From contig CM076959.1 in NCBI GenBank assembly GCA_039566865.1, positions 9,779,501 to 9,843,500 of the forward strand: 64,000 nt of DNA. Direction: 5' to 3'. The notes below the pieces were generated by a model. The model did no database searches, was not told the origin of the DNA, and was given only the letters and a program-made list of their open reading frames with translations. The position numbers were made by a program, and so were the translations under genes. Every line of letters begins with the position of its first letter. Position 1 is the stretch's first letter. The stretch comes from Aurelia coerulea (taxonomy: Eukaryota; Cnidaria; Scyphozoa; Semaeostomeae; Ulmaridae). Below are positions 44,151 to 55,314 of the stretch, piece after piece.

Positions 44151-46682
44151 CTAACAAGAGGGGAGCTGGAACACATCACCGAACAAATCAAGAACTGCAA
44201 GGAATCGCTTGAAAGGAAGAGAATAAGTAAGGCCACAAAACTTTGTAAGGATACAGGAATCAATGCTTCGACAGATAACGTTGACGCCCTCAGGACTTTT
44301 GATCACCAAAAAGATGAACTGTTCAACGGAGAAGATTTGCCGCATGAAGAGATCACTGTTCAAAATGAAGGAATGGATGCAGCAACATCGAACGAGGAAC
44401 AAGAGGAAACGGAGCTGGTTGTTTTGGAGAATGGGAGACTGAAGGGACGATTTGTCAGTGGGTGTGTGGTGAATCTGTCACGGAGGGAACTTTCGGAGGA
44501 AGACGTAAGTCTTCTTTCCAAAGGCCTGAAGTTTTCACCCACTCCTACTGACATCGACAAAGCACAGCTGAAATCTGATCTAGAGGCATATAACAGGCGA
44601 ATGAGATTGAGATGGCATTTTAGAAATAATGAGGACGAATATGTACCGGACAAGGATAGTAATTTTAAACTTAAATCTACATGGCAACCCCCCAAGGATG
44701 ACCCACTTCTGGAAAACTATCTTTCGCTGCTGGAGAAGGAGGTGATGTCTGTCTCGCCGGAGGGTAAGAATTTTAGTAATCTTTCTTCTTCTGAACAACT
44801 TTCTTTGAAAAATCTTAAATGTGATAGGAACATAGTCATCAAGGAAGCGGACAAGGGTTCAGCAGTTGTAGTTTGGGATAGGGGGGATTACATAAGTGAG
44901 GCTAACCGACAACTAGATGATAGGCAGGTTTATGAAGAGATTGAGGTGGACCCCACGGTAGATTTGGGTAAGACCATAAATTCTAGGTTGAAAGAGTTGA
45001 GGGAGGAGGACCCGGGATTAGAGGAAGTGACTGATTATTTGCAAGTTAAAGATTCTAAGCTAGGTAGATTTTATTTGTTGCCTAAGATCCACAAGGGACT
45101 TAGCAATGTTAAGGGGAGACCAGTCATTTCCAATTGTGGTACAATAACAGAGCATATTTCAGAATATTTAGACCACCACCTTAACCCGTTGGTTAGCCAA
45201 AGTAGGTCATATGTTAAGGACACTAACCACTTCTTGTCTAGGCTAAGTAAGTTAGGTAAAATACCAGAGGGGGCTTTGTTGTGTACAGTTGATGTTGTGG
45301 GACTCTATCCAAGCATTCCACACGGGGAGGGCTTAGAGGCCATCAGGGAGGCGCTGGATAGAAGGGAAAACCCGGGCGTGGCTACTGATACCCTAGTGGG
45401 GTTGGCATCCTTGGTCTTGGAGAATAATTATTTTGAATTTAATGATAGGATTTATAGGCAGAAATTGGGCACGGCTATAGGCACGAAGTTCGCTCCGGCC
45501 TATGCCAATCTCTTCATGACCCGGTTGGAGGAGAGGTTGTTGGAGGCTTCACCGGACAAGCCGCTCATCTGGATGAGATTCATCGATGATGTTTTCTTTA
45601 TCTGGATGCACGGGGAGGAAAAGCTGAAGTCTTTCATCAACCATCTCAACAGTAGCCACGAAACCATTAAGTTTACTAGCGAGCAATCACGGGATAGTAT
45701 TAGTTTTTTAGACGTTCAGGTTAGCGTGGGGGAGGGGGGAGTCCTTTCGACAGACTTGTTTTGCAAGCCAACTGATACACATCAGTACTTGCATAAGAAG
45801 TCTTGTCATCCCTGGCACACGAAGAAGGCGATCCCCTATGGTCAGGCTCTTAGGTTTCGTAGGATATGTTCGGAAGATCGCCAATTTCAGGAGAGGGTAG
45901 GAGAGTTAGCTGGATGGCTTAAGGACAGGGGCTACGAAGAGTCTTTAGTTAACGAACAAATAGATAGGGTACGTAGGTTGGATAGGACGACTCTTCTAGC
46001 AAATGCGGGAAATAGGACCAATAACCAAGGGAGGGGGGAAAGGGTTCCACTTGTTGCCACATACCATCCAGCACTCAATAGTTTGGGGAAGGTTGCCAGG
46101 AGACTTCATTCTATGCTCACAAACTCGGAGGAGCATAGGGCGGTGTTTCCTGAGCCACCTTTAATAGCATTTAGGAGATGTAAGAACCTTAAGGATATAC
46201 TTGTTAGGGCTAGGCTCAGTGAGGGAAATGGGGGGACTGATAAGAAGGGATGTTCTCGTTGTGGTAAATCTCGTTGTCAAGTGTGTAATGTCATGAGTAA
46301 TAGTGAACATTTTCATTCAAACATAGATAGCCGGGAATATAGGATTAACTATTCGTTTAATTGTGATTCGTCAAATGTTGTGTATTTGTTGGAATGTACT
46401 GTTTGTGGTGTACAATATGTTGGTAGCACCTGCACGCCTTTTAGGCTTAGGTTTAACAATTACAAGGCGTGCAGTAATAAGTTTAATTCGGGGGCCTCAG
46501 TACCCCAGGCGGAATTCTTCAGGCATTTTACTGGAGAAGGCCACCACGGGTTTCTGAAGGATATTAGTATAAAGATAATCGATAGGCTAACGGGGGGAAA
46601 TAGGATGCGGGAAAGCTTCTGGCAGTATCGGCTGGATTGCTTTTCCCCTAAGGGATTAAACACTAGACAGGTTGATACATAG
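44151..46682 (+). CDS. Penelope-like element protein, RT plus GIY-YIG, intact frame (PLE-A3)
   Basis: The only intact transposon protein in the window: about 843 codons open from 44151, or 781 counted from TTG 44337; the first ATG in frame is at 44370. No start codon is seen before 44337, so the N-terminus may be truncated at the junction with the inverted copy. Counting from 44337: VVNLSRRELSEEDVSLLSKG (about 41), RFYLLPKIHKG (about 243), LLCTVDVVGLYPSIP (motif A, about 313), LGTAIGTKFAPAYANLFM (motif B), WMRFIDDVFFIW (motif C, about 410), CSRCGKSRCQVC, and VVYLLECTVCGVQYVGST (GIY-YIG, about 680). The RT primes from nicks made by the endonuclease. It may be recently mobile. Confidence 0.92.
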   Translation, partial: LTRGELEHITEQIKNCKESLERKRISKATKLCKDTGINASTDNVDALRTFDHQKDELFNGEDLPHEEITVQNEGMDAATSNEEQEETELVVLENGRLKGRFVSGCVVNLSRRELSEEDVSLLSKGLKFSPTPTDIDKAQLKSDLEAYNRRMRLRWHFRNNEDEYVPDKDSNFKLKSTWQPPKDDPLLENYLSLLEKEVMSVSPEGKNFSNLSSSEQLSLKNLKCDRNIVIKEADKGSAVVVWDRGDYISEANRQLDDRQVYEEIEVDPTVDLGKTINSRLKELREEDPGLEEVTDYLQVKDSKLGRFYLLPKIHKGLSNVKGRPVISNCGTITEHISEYLDHHLNPLVSQSRSYVKDTNHFLSRLSKLGKIPEGALLCTVDVVGLYPSIPHGEGLEAIREALDRRENPGVATDTLVGLASLVLENNYFEFNDRIYRQKLGTAIGTKFAPAYANLFMTRLEERLLEASPDKPLIWMRFIDDVFFIWMHGEEKLKSFINHLNSSHETIKFTSEQSRDSISFLDVQVSVGEGGVLSTDLFCKPTDTHQYLHKKSCHPWHTKKAIPYGQALRFRRICSEDRQFQERVGELAGWLKDRGYEESLVNEQIDRVRRLDRTTLLANAGNRTNNQGRGERVPLVATYHPALNSLGKVARRLHSMLTNSEEHRAVFPEPPLIAFRRCKNLKDILVRARLSEGNGGTDKKGCSRCGKSRCQVCNVMSNSEHFHSNIDSREYRINYSFNCDSSNVVYLLECTVCGVQYVGSTCTPFRLRFNNYKACSNKFNSGASVPQAEFFRHFTGEGHHGFLKDISIKIIDRLTGGNRMRESFWQYRLDCFSPKGLNTRQVDT

Positions 46683-47112
46683 ATTTGATTTTGGTTTACA
46701 TTTTGGTTGTTTGGTTGTTTTAAATTTTGCGCTCAGCTTTTAATTAGGGACACACGCTGTTTTTTTTAGGGATCTCTTTTCTGCCAATCCGCTCTTGGAT
46801 CTTTCTATTGCTTGTTTTGTTTTTACACACGTTTTTTCAGCTCCCGCGAGACAGACACCGCCGCCGACTTTAGCGGCTCTTTACTCTGAGCTTTCTTTGA
46901 TCTTCCTCTTCCCATCTCTGGTAACATCCCATATTTAACACCTTTTGTCACTCAGTGTGGTGGGCAGGATCCCACTTAGGCTATTATTGTTGTATTGTTT
47001 ATGGATTTGAAGGTGTGTATTTAAGCTCTGTCTGATTATTGGAACAGTCATTACTGATGAAGGCTAACGCCGAAACGTTTAAAGAATGTGTTTTTTTCTG
47101 AGTTGATATACC
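46683..47112 (+). other. 3' UTR of PLE-A3
   Basis: Noncoding 430 bp shared with all family A copies: a T-rich start, TTTCAGCTCCCGCGAGACAG, and the hammerhead near the end. The similarity stops at TTGATATA, close to TA-rich sequence. Confidence 0.8.
47041..47090 (+). ncRNA. Hammerhead ribozyme, family A (3' end of PLE-A3)
   Basis: CTGATGA (47054-47060), extra A, stem II GGC-TAAC-GCC, GAA, palindromic ACGT, cleavage expected after the following T. Stem I: CAGTCATTA with TAAAGAATG, seven of nine positions paired. Stem III has no loop, so a dimer is the likely active form. Confidence 0.8.
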
Positions 47113-47204
47113 TATTTTATTACGCATTGATAAGGAGCTTATGAGTATATATATATATATATATATATATTCTCATTAGCTCATTCGCAAATATGTTATA
47201 AAAA

Positions 47205-47455
47205 AGATATATGTACTCAAGAAAAACACATTCGTTTAAACGTTTCGGCGCAAGCCTTCATCAGTATGACTTCTCAAATTCAACATCGCATACATATCAA
47301 TTTCGAAATACAAAACCATTTACGAAAACAATAGCATAAAGGGATCCTACTAAATACAATTGATAATTAAAAGGTGTTAAAGTAACCGGTGTAAACAGAG
47401 GCGGCAGTAGGAAGATGAAAGAAAGCGCAGTGTTAAGTACTGCGCTTTCTGCGCT
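47205..47455 (-). mobile_element. Solo PLE family A 3' end
   Basis: Only the terminal part of the 3' UTR with the hammerhead, diverged from PLE-A3, between TA tracts at 47146-47170 and 47457-47470. At its upstream edge CAGTGTTAAGTACTGCGCTTTC is a short near-palindrome. Confidence 0.75.
47230..47275 (-). ncRNA. Hammerhead ribozyme, family A
   Basis: Minus strand CTGATGA (47258-47264), extra A, GGC-TTGC-GCC, GAA, ACGT, T. Stem I is weaker because one base is missing before the core. Confidence 0.65.
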
Positions 47456-47507
47456 TATATATATATATTCTCATAAGCTCATTCGCAATATGTAATAAAA
47501 AAGATAT

Positions 47508-47690
47508 ATGTAGTCAAGAAAAACACATTCTAGTAAACGTTTCGGCTAAAGCCTTCATCAGTAATAGCTTTCCAAATTAGATGGAGCATACATATAAATC
47601 TTGAAATAACAACACAATATAAAAACAATAGCCTGAGCGGGATCCTGATTATTACAATAAGTCATAAAAGGTGCAAATATATATATATGA
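47508..47690 (-). mobile_element. Second solo PLE family A 3' end
   Basis: About 180 bp like 42735-42900, again between TA tracts, with a hammerhead and no coding part. Confidence 0.8.
47525..47570 (-). ncRNA. Hammerhead ribozyme, family A
   Basis: Minus strand CTGATGA (47555-47561), then AGGCTTTAGCC. Here GGCT pairs with AGCC, a changed stem that still pairs. GAA, ACGT and T follow; stem I is GCTATTA with TACTAG. Confidence 0.7.
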
Positions 47691-48560
47691 TAAAGAAGTA
47701 ACATAATAAATTATTGCAAAGCGTCTTTAAATGCTTTTAAAGAGGATGCCTGCTTGACTTTCGAATCCAAGATATTCCACGATATGAAAATGCTCGCTGA
47801 CCATCACATGTTTTCATTAGTGGGACTTGGGCATCGGTTGCAGTGTTTCTCAAATTTTTCATACTGGATGTCGATTTCTGACAGGCAATCTGGAGCAAGT
47901 TCATTTATCGATTTATAAACCATGCGAGCTGTTTCGCTTTTATCATGTCCGCTACAGTAGGCCAATTTAGACTTATCAAGGCACTAACAGAAGAATCATA
48001 ACTGCTGTTGGTCACAGTTTTGAAGTTTTTTCCGCATCTGCAACCTTGCCCCCCCCCCCCACATGCCCCCAGACTGAACAGCAGTAGCGAAGATGCGGTT
48101 CAACGATACCACGATAAATTTACAGAGAATGTCTTTTGGAAGTAACTTCTTGGCATATTTAAGAAATCCAATATCATGAGAAACCTTAGATTGTACAAAT
48201 AGGGTATGTTCATCTCAAGTTAAATGTTTATCAATTTCCATCGGTAAATATTTGTCTTTATTAATCAGTTTTACTCCTGAGCCACCAATAGAAAAGGAGG
48301 GAGATTCCACCAGTTTTGTTGGAATCTTTTTAAGGTTAGGCCGATATCAAATCACGATCGCCTATGTCTTCAAGACATTCAGTGATCAACAATCAAGTTG
48401 TTTGTTAAGCGTCACGTTCAGATCGTTGACATTCCTTGCAGAAAAAGAGATGCTGGTATCATTAAATATTCCACAAAGTGAATTCTTGCTAAGGAAGACA
48501 CTTTCGATCTTCGGTACAATTGATGATATCCTTCAGTCCTAACTGCGTCATCTAATTTAT
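47691..48560 (-). pseudogene. CR1/Jockey-like LINE RT remnant, minus strand
   Basis: Minus-strand pieces in changing frames: SARNVNDLNVTLNKQLD, KLINKDKYLPMEIDKHLT, VSHDIGFLKYAKKLLPKDIL, KSKLAYCSGHDKSETARMV and KQASSLKAFKDAL. They follow the order of the element at 9448-10413 (thumb to C-terminus). Many stops and shifts. A C10 homopolymer lies at 48051-48060. Confidence 0.75.
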
Positions 48561-49450
48561 GTTTGTTCTTAATCAGACTGCGAACGAATGATACCTCTCA
48601 AGGTTTTGTATTTGGCAGTCTTTCCCTTTTGAAAAAGCGTAACGAAAACAATGCATGAGGCAAGCGACGACAATTATGTTGAATTTATTAATTTTATTGA
48701 CAGTCCTTGTCATGGACAGATCCAGATATTACGACATTTCAAGTAGAAAGACATAAATCAGGTTGAACATAGATAAATAGTTGACTCAAAACATGTTTAT
48801 TACTTGTTGAACGTTTCGAACGAATCTTTAGCGAATCTATGTCTGATACGAGGCAAATTTATACCCAAAGAAAAACAAATAATCCAAGGTAAATAAGCGC
48901 GAGTTTTATTTCCTACGCAAAAGGGAAAGAAGAAAACAAGTAAAGCATTTCTGTGTGATCGGCAAATCAACTGTGCATATTTTTATGGAATCAAATCAAT
49001 CTCAATTGGCATTTTTTGTTTCGGGATGACGAGTTCCTTTTTAGCTGTGTTTGAACTTTTTTTGATTGCAAATTTATATTCAATTTTTACATGATGTAAT
49101 CGCAGGTGAATAAAAGGACGAGTGTGGGTAATTTTTATGAAAAACTGAGATTTTTGGCCAAATACTTGTGGATCATTACTTGGGGATTGTTACTTGGGGA
49201 TTTTAACGCAATACTTGGATAAGTTTACCCAAAATATGGGGATTATTAAGGGATCTAAATCGATAAACATTTAGCCTGGATGAATAAGCCCATTACTTTC
49301 GATCTCATGCTATCGATTTTAAGTGCCTTTATGAATCTTTCAAGTTATATTTCATAAAAGCGATTCTTTATCTGGACATTACCCAACCAATACCGCGTAG
49401 CGATTTAAAGTAAAGTCAAAGTCATTGTTTTCCACCTTTCTATAAGTTTA
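48561..49450. other. No feature recognised
   Basis: AT-rich intron sequence without an exon or transposon end that I can support. Confidence 0.4.
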
Positions 49451-49452
49451 TA

Positions 49453-50157
49453 CCGGGTGAGTCAGAAAAACGCGGGGTGTTTGGCGGATTGTGACGTCGC
49501 GTTTAGCCACCCAATCGTTGCGAACTAAATCATTTCATGCAGCCATAAATCTGACTTAGATCATAAACCTTTCCCCATCGAAATCGGTCATGTGATGCAT
49601 TGTTTGAGAAAGATTTTCTTCGTAAGACTTTATATGGGAGACTTGCAAACTGAGGAAACCTTTAACCAAGCCCCTTCAGCATTTTAGCCTTGCCAAAGTT
49701 ACGGGTACATGTGGTATTATCAGGGGAGAGTGAAACCGTTCGGAAATAGTGTTTTCTCCCCTAGGAGGCCTTGTCATAACTTGTCCTGCGTTGAGAGACA
49801 GTAAAAACACATGCTTCTTTGAGTTTTAAAGAGAGTTCTTCCAGCAAGATCAACGCGCTGCACTGTATCATTACAAAACTATTTCCTTCTCCCTTGATAA
49901 TACTACGTAGCTTTGGCAAGGGCAAAATGCTGAAGGGGCTTTGTTAAAGATTTCATCAGTTTGCAAGACTCCCATACAACGTCTTAAGAAGGAAATACTT
50001 TTTGACTAATACATCAAATGACTGATTTCGATGGGGAAAGGCTTATGATCTAAGTTAGACCTTAGGCTGCAAGAAAAAATTTAGTTCATTATGATCAGAT
50101 GGCTGAACGCGACGTCACAGTCCGCCAAACATCCCACGTTTTTTCTGACTCACCCGG
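49453..50157. mobile_element. MITE with CCGGGTGAGTCAG ends and long inverted arms
   Basis: 705 bp between TA (49451-49452 and 50158-50159). Ends CCGGGTGAGTCAGAAAAACG and complement. Inverted similarity continues about 290 bp inward (GGCGGAYTGTGACGTCGCGTT, CCCCTTCAGCATTTTRCCTT). The terminal seven bases equal those of the TCCC-type MITEs, but the rest differs. No transposase. Confidence 0.9.
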
Positions 50158-50659
50158 TATATACATATGTTTTCTCTGATTCTTCAAATAGGTCTTACGT
50201 TTTTATGTATCTGATATATTTCTAAAAGTTCCGCATTTGTTATGAATGGAAAAAGTGTGCAAATGAAACGAAAATTGACAAAAAATCATGCTGGCTAAAT
50301 GATACGTTATTGCCCTACTTTGAGATGCAAATACTGGGGTAATGGTATCATCGCTAATTCGTTTGCCAATTAACTATTCCGAGACGCACTATACTAATTT
50401 TAGACATGGCTAGATTTGCACGCCAGATAAAGTTCTGTTTTCGATCCTTTTATACTTCATTAGTATTCAGCGTGCCCTTGAAGCATCCTAGTTCTACAAT
50501 TATGATAATTTGTACAATGTTATCTTTGAAGGAGGTTTCTATTTTGAAGAGCTATGGTGTACATATACTGTGCTAACACCAATGTGATGAGACACGATGA
50601 CCATTGAAAACATTGACCCAAAGTAGTTTCATCGGTCATTTGCGAATGACATTACAATG

Positions 50660-50900
50660 AAGCATTTCATTTCATTCATCGCATTTCAAATATTTATGGA
50701 GGGTAGCCCTTCAGTAATGCTGATTTTCAAGGGGCCCTCCACTGCAAAATCTTCTAAACTTGAATACTATTATAACCTAAATGAACCTAATACAATTCAG
50801 TTTCTAGTATTTTAATAAAAACCCTATAATATAAAATGATTATTTACAATAAAAAAAAATTCCATATTGCAAACATGTTATTTACAACTAGCTTTCCCTA
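50660..50900 (-). mobile_element. LINE 3' end, minus strand
   Basis: The minus strand has GGGCCCCTTGAAAATCAGC followed by GGGCTACCCTCC and an A/T-rich tail with AAATGAAATG, equivalent to the 3' UTR at 10485-10570. Diverged and noncoding. Confidence 0.6.
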
Positions 50901-51002
50901 TATACATTGTTTAAATTTATTCAGGGAGGATTTTTTAGCAGATGTGCTTAGTATTAAATAGCACGGACAAAGATAAAATGTACTTGTGTCCCTTAATCTA
51001 CA

Positions 51003-52147
51003 GATTGTCCCAGAAAATTGTTCGACACTTGATTAGATATTAAACACGAGCGATAGAATGAACGGTCTCCATAGTAAGATAGCCACGTTCCTTAGATACC
51101 GGGTGTCCCAAAAAAAGTACTCCCGTTTGAAAAATCACCAAAAATTAATTTAACGGCCGATCTTCAATTTTCTTTTTTGTCAAGTATATCAAGGACCAAA
51201 TTATTTTTCAATATATAGCTGATCTTGTAATTGGCTTCAAAAGTAGCAAATTTAGCTCTTTTTCGAGCTACCTGGTTTTGAACCCTGCTGCAAAAAAGCA
51301 CTGATGATTGCCAGATCATTTCTTTGTGCATGTAAACCATCTAGTTTGGTCATAAATGACAGAAAGAAATGCGCAAAATCATGGCAGACCTCAATGATGA
51401 TAAAAAATCTGAAAATTTTGATTCATAGGCAAGATTGAGTATTTTGCTTAAAAACTATAGCTCAAAATATGGTTTTTCAACGTGTAATTGTTCTACCTTG
51501 TTGCATCAAAAGCAAACATTTTATCATCTATGAATGTTTTTGGGTCTTTGACAAAACAACTCAAAAAGAAAATTTTATCAAAGGTTTGATAATCAATTTT
51601 TGGTGATTTTTGAAACAGGAGTACTTTTTTGGGACACCCGGTATCAAATTAATTTTCGACACCAGAATTTTGGAAACGCGCTGAATATTTCCAGAGTTAC
51701 ACGCTTTTTAAGTTGAAATTTGTGCAAAGGCTAAAACCAGAGGCTCCTCCACAGCATTTACAGTGAAAATAGCATGGGGCCATTGTTTTTTTGTTCCTCG
51801 TTTATTTCAGGACAAACGTAATGGAATTTGGAAAGGACTTTGGATGACCCTATTTTTCCTAACTTTAAATCAAGCTTATGGATGCTTTGAGAAAGTCTGT
51901 TTGGCAAAGTTTGAAATGACACAGTCTCTCATCGATTGAGTTTTCATTTTTTTATTTTTTGGTACTATTTTTAAGTGGATTTTAACAATGGTGACATGAT
52001 TTAAATTACTTTCGGGAGCAGATTTGCAAGAATTTGATGGCTAAAGTTAATTTCAGATCTTGGGAACAGGGTTATCTTACCGCAGAGTCCCTTGGTTTTG
52101 GCGTTATTTTTCTATATTTAATCAAACATCTTTTTTTTGGACACCAT
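51003..52147. mobile_element. MITE (TGTCCCAG family) carrying a nested MITE
   Basis: Left end TGTCCCAGAAAATTGTTCGA followed by CACTTGATTAGATATTAAAC; right end with AATCAAACATC and TTTGGACACCA. After removing 51099-51641 it resembles 4740-5478 and 11465-12470. Noncoding. Confidence 0.7.
51099..51641. mobile_element. Mariner-type MITE, complete, nested
   Basis: 543 bp between TA (51097-51098, 51642-51643), ends CCGGGTGTCCCAAAAAAAGT and complement. Best match is 14242-14786. Confidence 0.92.
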
Positions 52148-52380
52148 GTGTCTTTGGATTCATTACTCAAGCATTTGATCAGTTTTGCTTCATCATTGCC
52201 TTTCTAAGTTGTCCAGCTGCATACCAGTTGCGGTTGTTGCTCCATGTCTTCAGAAAAAAGGATACTTATTTTTGTTTGCGTTGATTTAATTTGATGGCAT
52301 GCTTGTCCTTTCTTTCTACTGTCACCATCCTCCCTGCTGCCTCTCTGTTCAGCACGTGCTTACGTTTGCTCACCTTGCAG

Positions 52381-52473
52381 GTTGATGATTACTGGAGAAT
52401 GTCAAAAATCAACATTGACTATATGTTTAGTCCTTCGTACCCAAGATACCTCTATGTTCCTAACAGTGTTTCA
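52381..52473 (+). CDS. Exon: start of the myotubularin phosphatase core
   Basis: A 93-nt, phase 0-0 exon with a strong acceptor (CTCACCTTGCAG) and GTAAGT donor. It encodes DDYWRMSKINIDYMFSPSYP followed by RYLYVPNSVS. The pattern W-R/K-x-S-x-x-N-x-x-Y, then S/T-Y-P and V-P, is diagnostic of the myotubularin family. It should be preceded by a segment containing FAF and a Tyr-Asp-x-x-x-E-F motif, which I could not find. Confidence 0.9.
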
Positions 52474-54704
52474 GTAAGTAGTCAGATATATTTCGATTTC
52501 TGTCCTATCGATTTGATCTTTCAGTTTTTAATCAAACCACAAGATATTTTGGAGAATTGTAAATGGTTTATCTGGTTCGATCTCCATCGTTTGATTTCAT
52601 CAATAGATGAAAGTCTGAGTTGATTTAGGTAACTTTATCGAAGTTTAGTAACCACCTTTGAACTTTCACCAATTGAAAGTGCCTGGAAAGACATAGAATT
52701 GGGTGTGCATCCAATATTGCAGTTTGGAAAGAAATTCCTCTCTAATTAGCTAAATTCAAAAAGAGATTTTAATATACAGGGTGTATCAGAACAGGCTACC
52801 GGTCGAACAAATTCATTTATCTGGGAGGAAAGCGCTGACATAAATTTGGTATTGATTTTCTGAAGGCCCAAGTGGTGTGCTTCATATAGGTTTTGCGATA
52901 TAGATCACCGGGGGATTCTCGTTTTATTTTATTTACGGCAGAATAAAGTACAATTAGTAATCTTCAAGATGAGTCCAAATCATCTGCCACAAAACGGTCA
53001 AATAATGTATTTCTCCGATGATGTCTTACCAAGCCCTTCACAGATTCAGCAGGCACAGATGCAAACATTTAGTAAACATCGAATTTTTAAAATTCCGCTT
53101 TTATTCCTATTTCCTGAAAGCTGAATACATTCTGGACTCAACAGTACACAGACTAAATTTATTTCTTATTCTGTTCCGAAACTATCTTACTCTGAAACGG
53201 GGAAACGTTGGAAAACTCTTTTGCACCTCTCAAAGCCTAGCCGTCTTTTTTAACTGTATGTTGATCATGGGGGAGCTTTTGTACACTTTGTTGATTGAAA
53301 GGATAGATTTTCTATGAGTTCCAAGGACAAACATTCCAAGAACAAACATGCAAGGAAAATGCTGCCAGAATTTTAGAAATTAATGGCTGACCTACAAAAT
53401 GGATAATTAGAATGGGCAGGATACGCCTCAGGGACAAAGTTTTCTGTTTTCGGTATGAAATTGTAGACATTTTCTAAAATAACTAGAGAGGTTCAGGGAT
53501 GGTGGAAGTGTTACAATTTTCTTTGCAACCTGCTGGAAATTTTATTCATTGCGGATTTTGATTACATACGAAACCAACTACAAGGCTATACAATAGAAAA
53601 TATATTTGGTAATTCTCTGCTTGTGGTATTTTGTAAAACAGAGATTAAAAGATGCACTGTTGTCTATGCTTTGTTTTTTCGGGGTATAGATGACATTGAA
53701 AATGTAAAAATACCCATAAAATCAAAATTTATCATGAACAATATTTTAAGCACTAGCGTTAGAAAGACTAGATGTAATTCAGTAATTCGGTTGAAAAAAA
53801 GCAATCGCAGGAATGAAAAGCCTTGCGTTGACTTGCAACTCACAGAGCTAATCTCAATGACGTTAAAATATTTCTGTCGATAGAAGTGACAGTGCAGATA
53901 CTAGAACATTTGCTAAAGCAACTTTTATAATGTTGCTGATGGAAGTACATTTCATTTTAATCTAGCATTCTAAAATGTTTAGTTATCTTAGGTGCAACAT
54001 GATCTACAAGTGCCCGACCCTACAAGCGCCCGACCCTCTGACCTGGCCCTCTGTGTCCTTATAAATTATGAATGTCTGACTGAGATCGGTCTTAATTTGC
54101 ACAGTCTTTCCAAGGTGCCAGTTTTTACTCGCCCGGTACTCTACTTTTTTTGGCAAACGATCTGTTAAGTCTCTCAGAGTAGATTACTTTACCGGAGCTA
54201 AAAAATAGAGAACATATTTGACAATTAATTTATTTCATTTGCATACGGAATTATGATGTATCATATTATTATTAGGAGATAACTTCAAGGCAATTAGCAG
54301 AAGTAAATACGTGCGTCTAAAGTTAGGACAAAGAAACATATAGTCAAGCTATGTACATGCCAATTTCGATATTTTCAATACACTGTCACCCATTCTCCAT
54401 TTTTGTGAACAGCTTTACCGTATTACCTGTAAACCTGGCACCTTTCTTATCAATATATGTACATTGAAAGCTCAGATATTCATATTTTATATTTGGTACG
54501 AGTCTTGAGTTGTAATGATGTAATGCGAATTCTCGAGGAGACGTCTTAACATAAAGTTGGGATTAAAGAAAACTATTGGTAGGCAAGTCGTTACTGATTG
54601 AAACCACTGAAAACATCAAGTTGTACGAGAAGTAGAACAGTTTACAAAACAATGATTTTCATTCCTTTAGATATGTAATGATAACGAATGTCTTCTATTT
54701 TTAG
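52474..54704. other. Intron with single transposon ends
   Basis: A GGGTGTATCAGAACAGG end stands near 52778 after TA and a CTCGCCCGG end before TA near 54130-54138. They do not pair convincingly. GCCCGACCCT is repeated at about 54015-54042. No exon recognised. Confidence 0.4.
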
Positions 54705-54743
54705 GACGATGTTATCAGAGGACTAGGTGATTTCCGATCGAAG
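54705..54743 (+). CDS. Exon: phosphatase core, DDVIRGLGDFRSK
   Basis: A 39-nt, phase 0-0 exon between TCTATTTTTAG and GTAAAC. Myotubularins have D-x-x-L/I-x-x-x-A/G-x-F-R at this place, directly after the V-P strand and before the R-x-P-x-L-x-W segment. Confidence 0.85.
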
Positions 54744-55314
54744 GTAAACAAGAAACTTTATCTTTGCTACAATGGGCTACGTCACGAAACTACGAACAAG
54801 CATGTAATGTATATTGTGTTGGGCACGTTTCCATTGTTTTCTGCTTTTTTTAATTCTATCTATTTCGTGAATGGTATAAATCCTTTCGGAAGCAACTGTT
54901 CGAAATTGTGAAACATGACCAGGCCACCAGTAACTTGCTCAGGCAACATGACATCCAGGCAATACGATATCTATGCACAAATCAATGCGAATGTTTAGCA
55001 AATTTAGTCACGAATTTTAGACCTATTTTGCAAGATCTACAATAGAAGAAAGACTGTCATAAGTGATATCTCATAAATCACTTGAAACTTAAAAGGCTGC
55101 GACAAAATTTTAATTTTTCAATCTGATTTGTCATGTTAGCTACATGAGGTTAAACGGTTTGAATCAATCTGAGGAATTAAAATGAGACTGACTTGAAAGA
55201 AATTGAGACTTGAGACGTGAACTATATTTAACTCACCCCGTAGTGGAAATCCAAGTGGAACTGCTGGAAAATAGTTTCTTCACTCCTTGGACTTCATTGG
55301 ACTTCATCTTTCAG

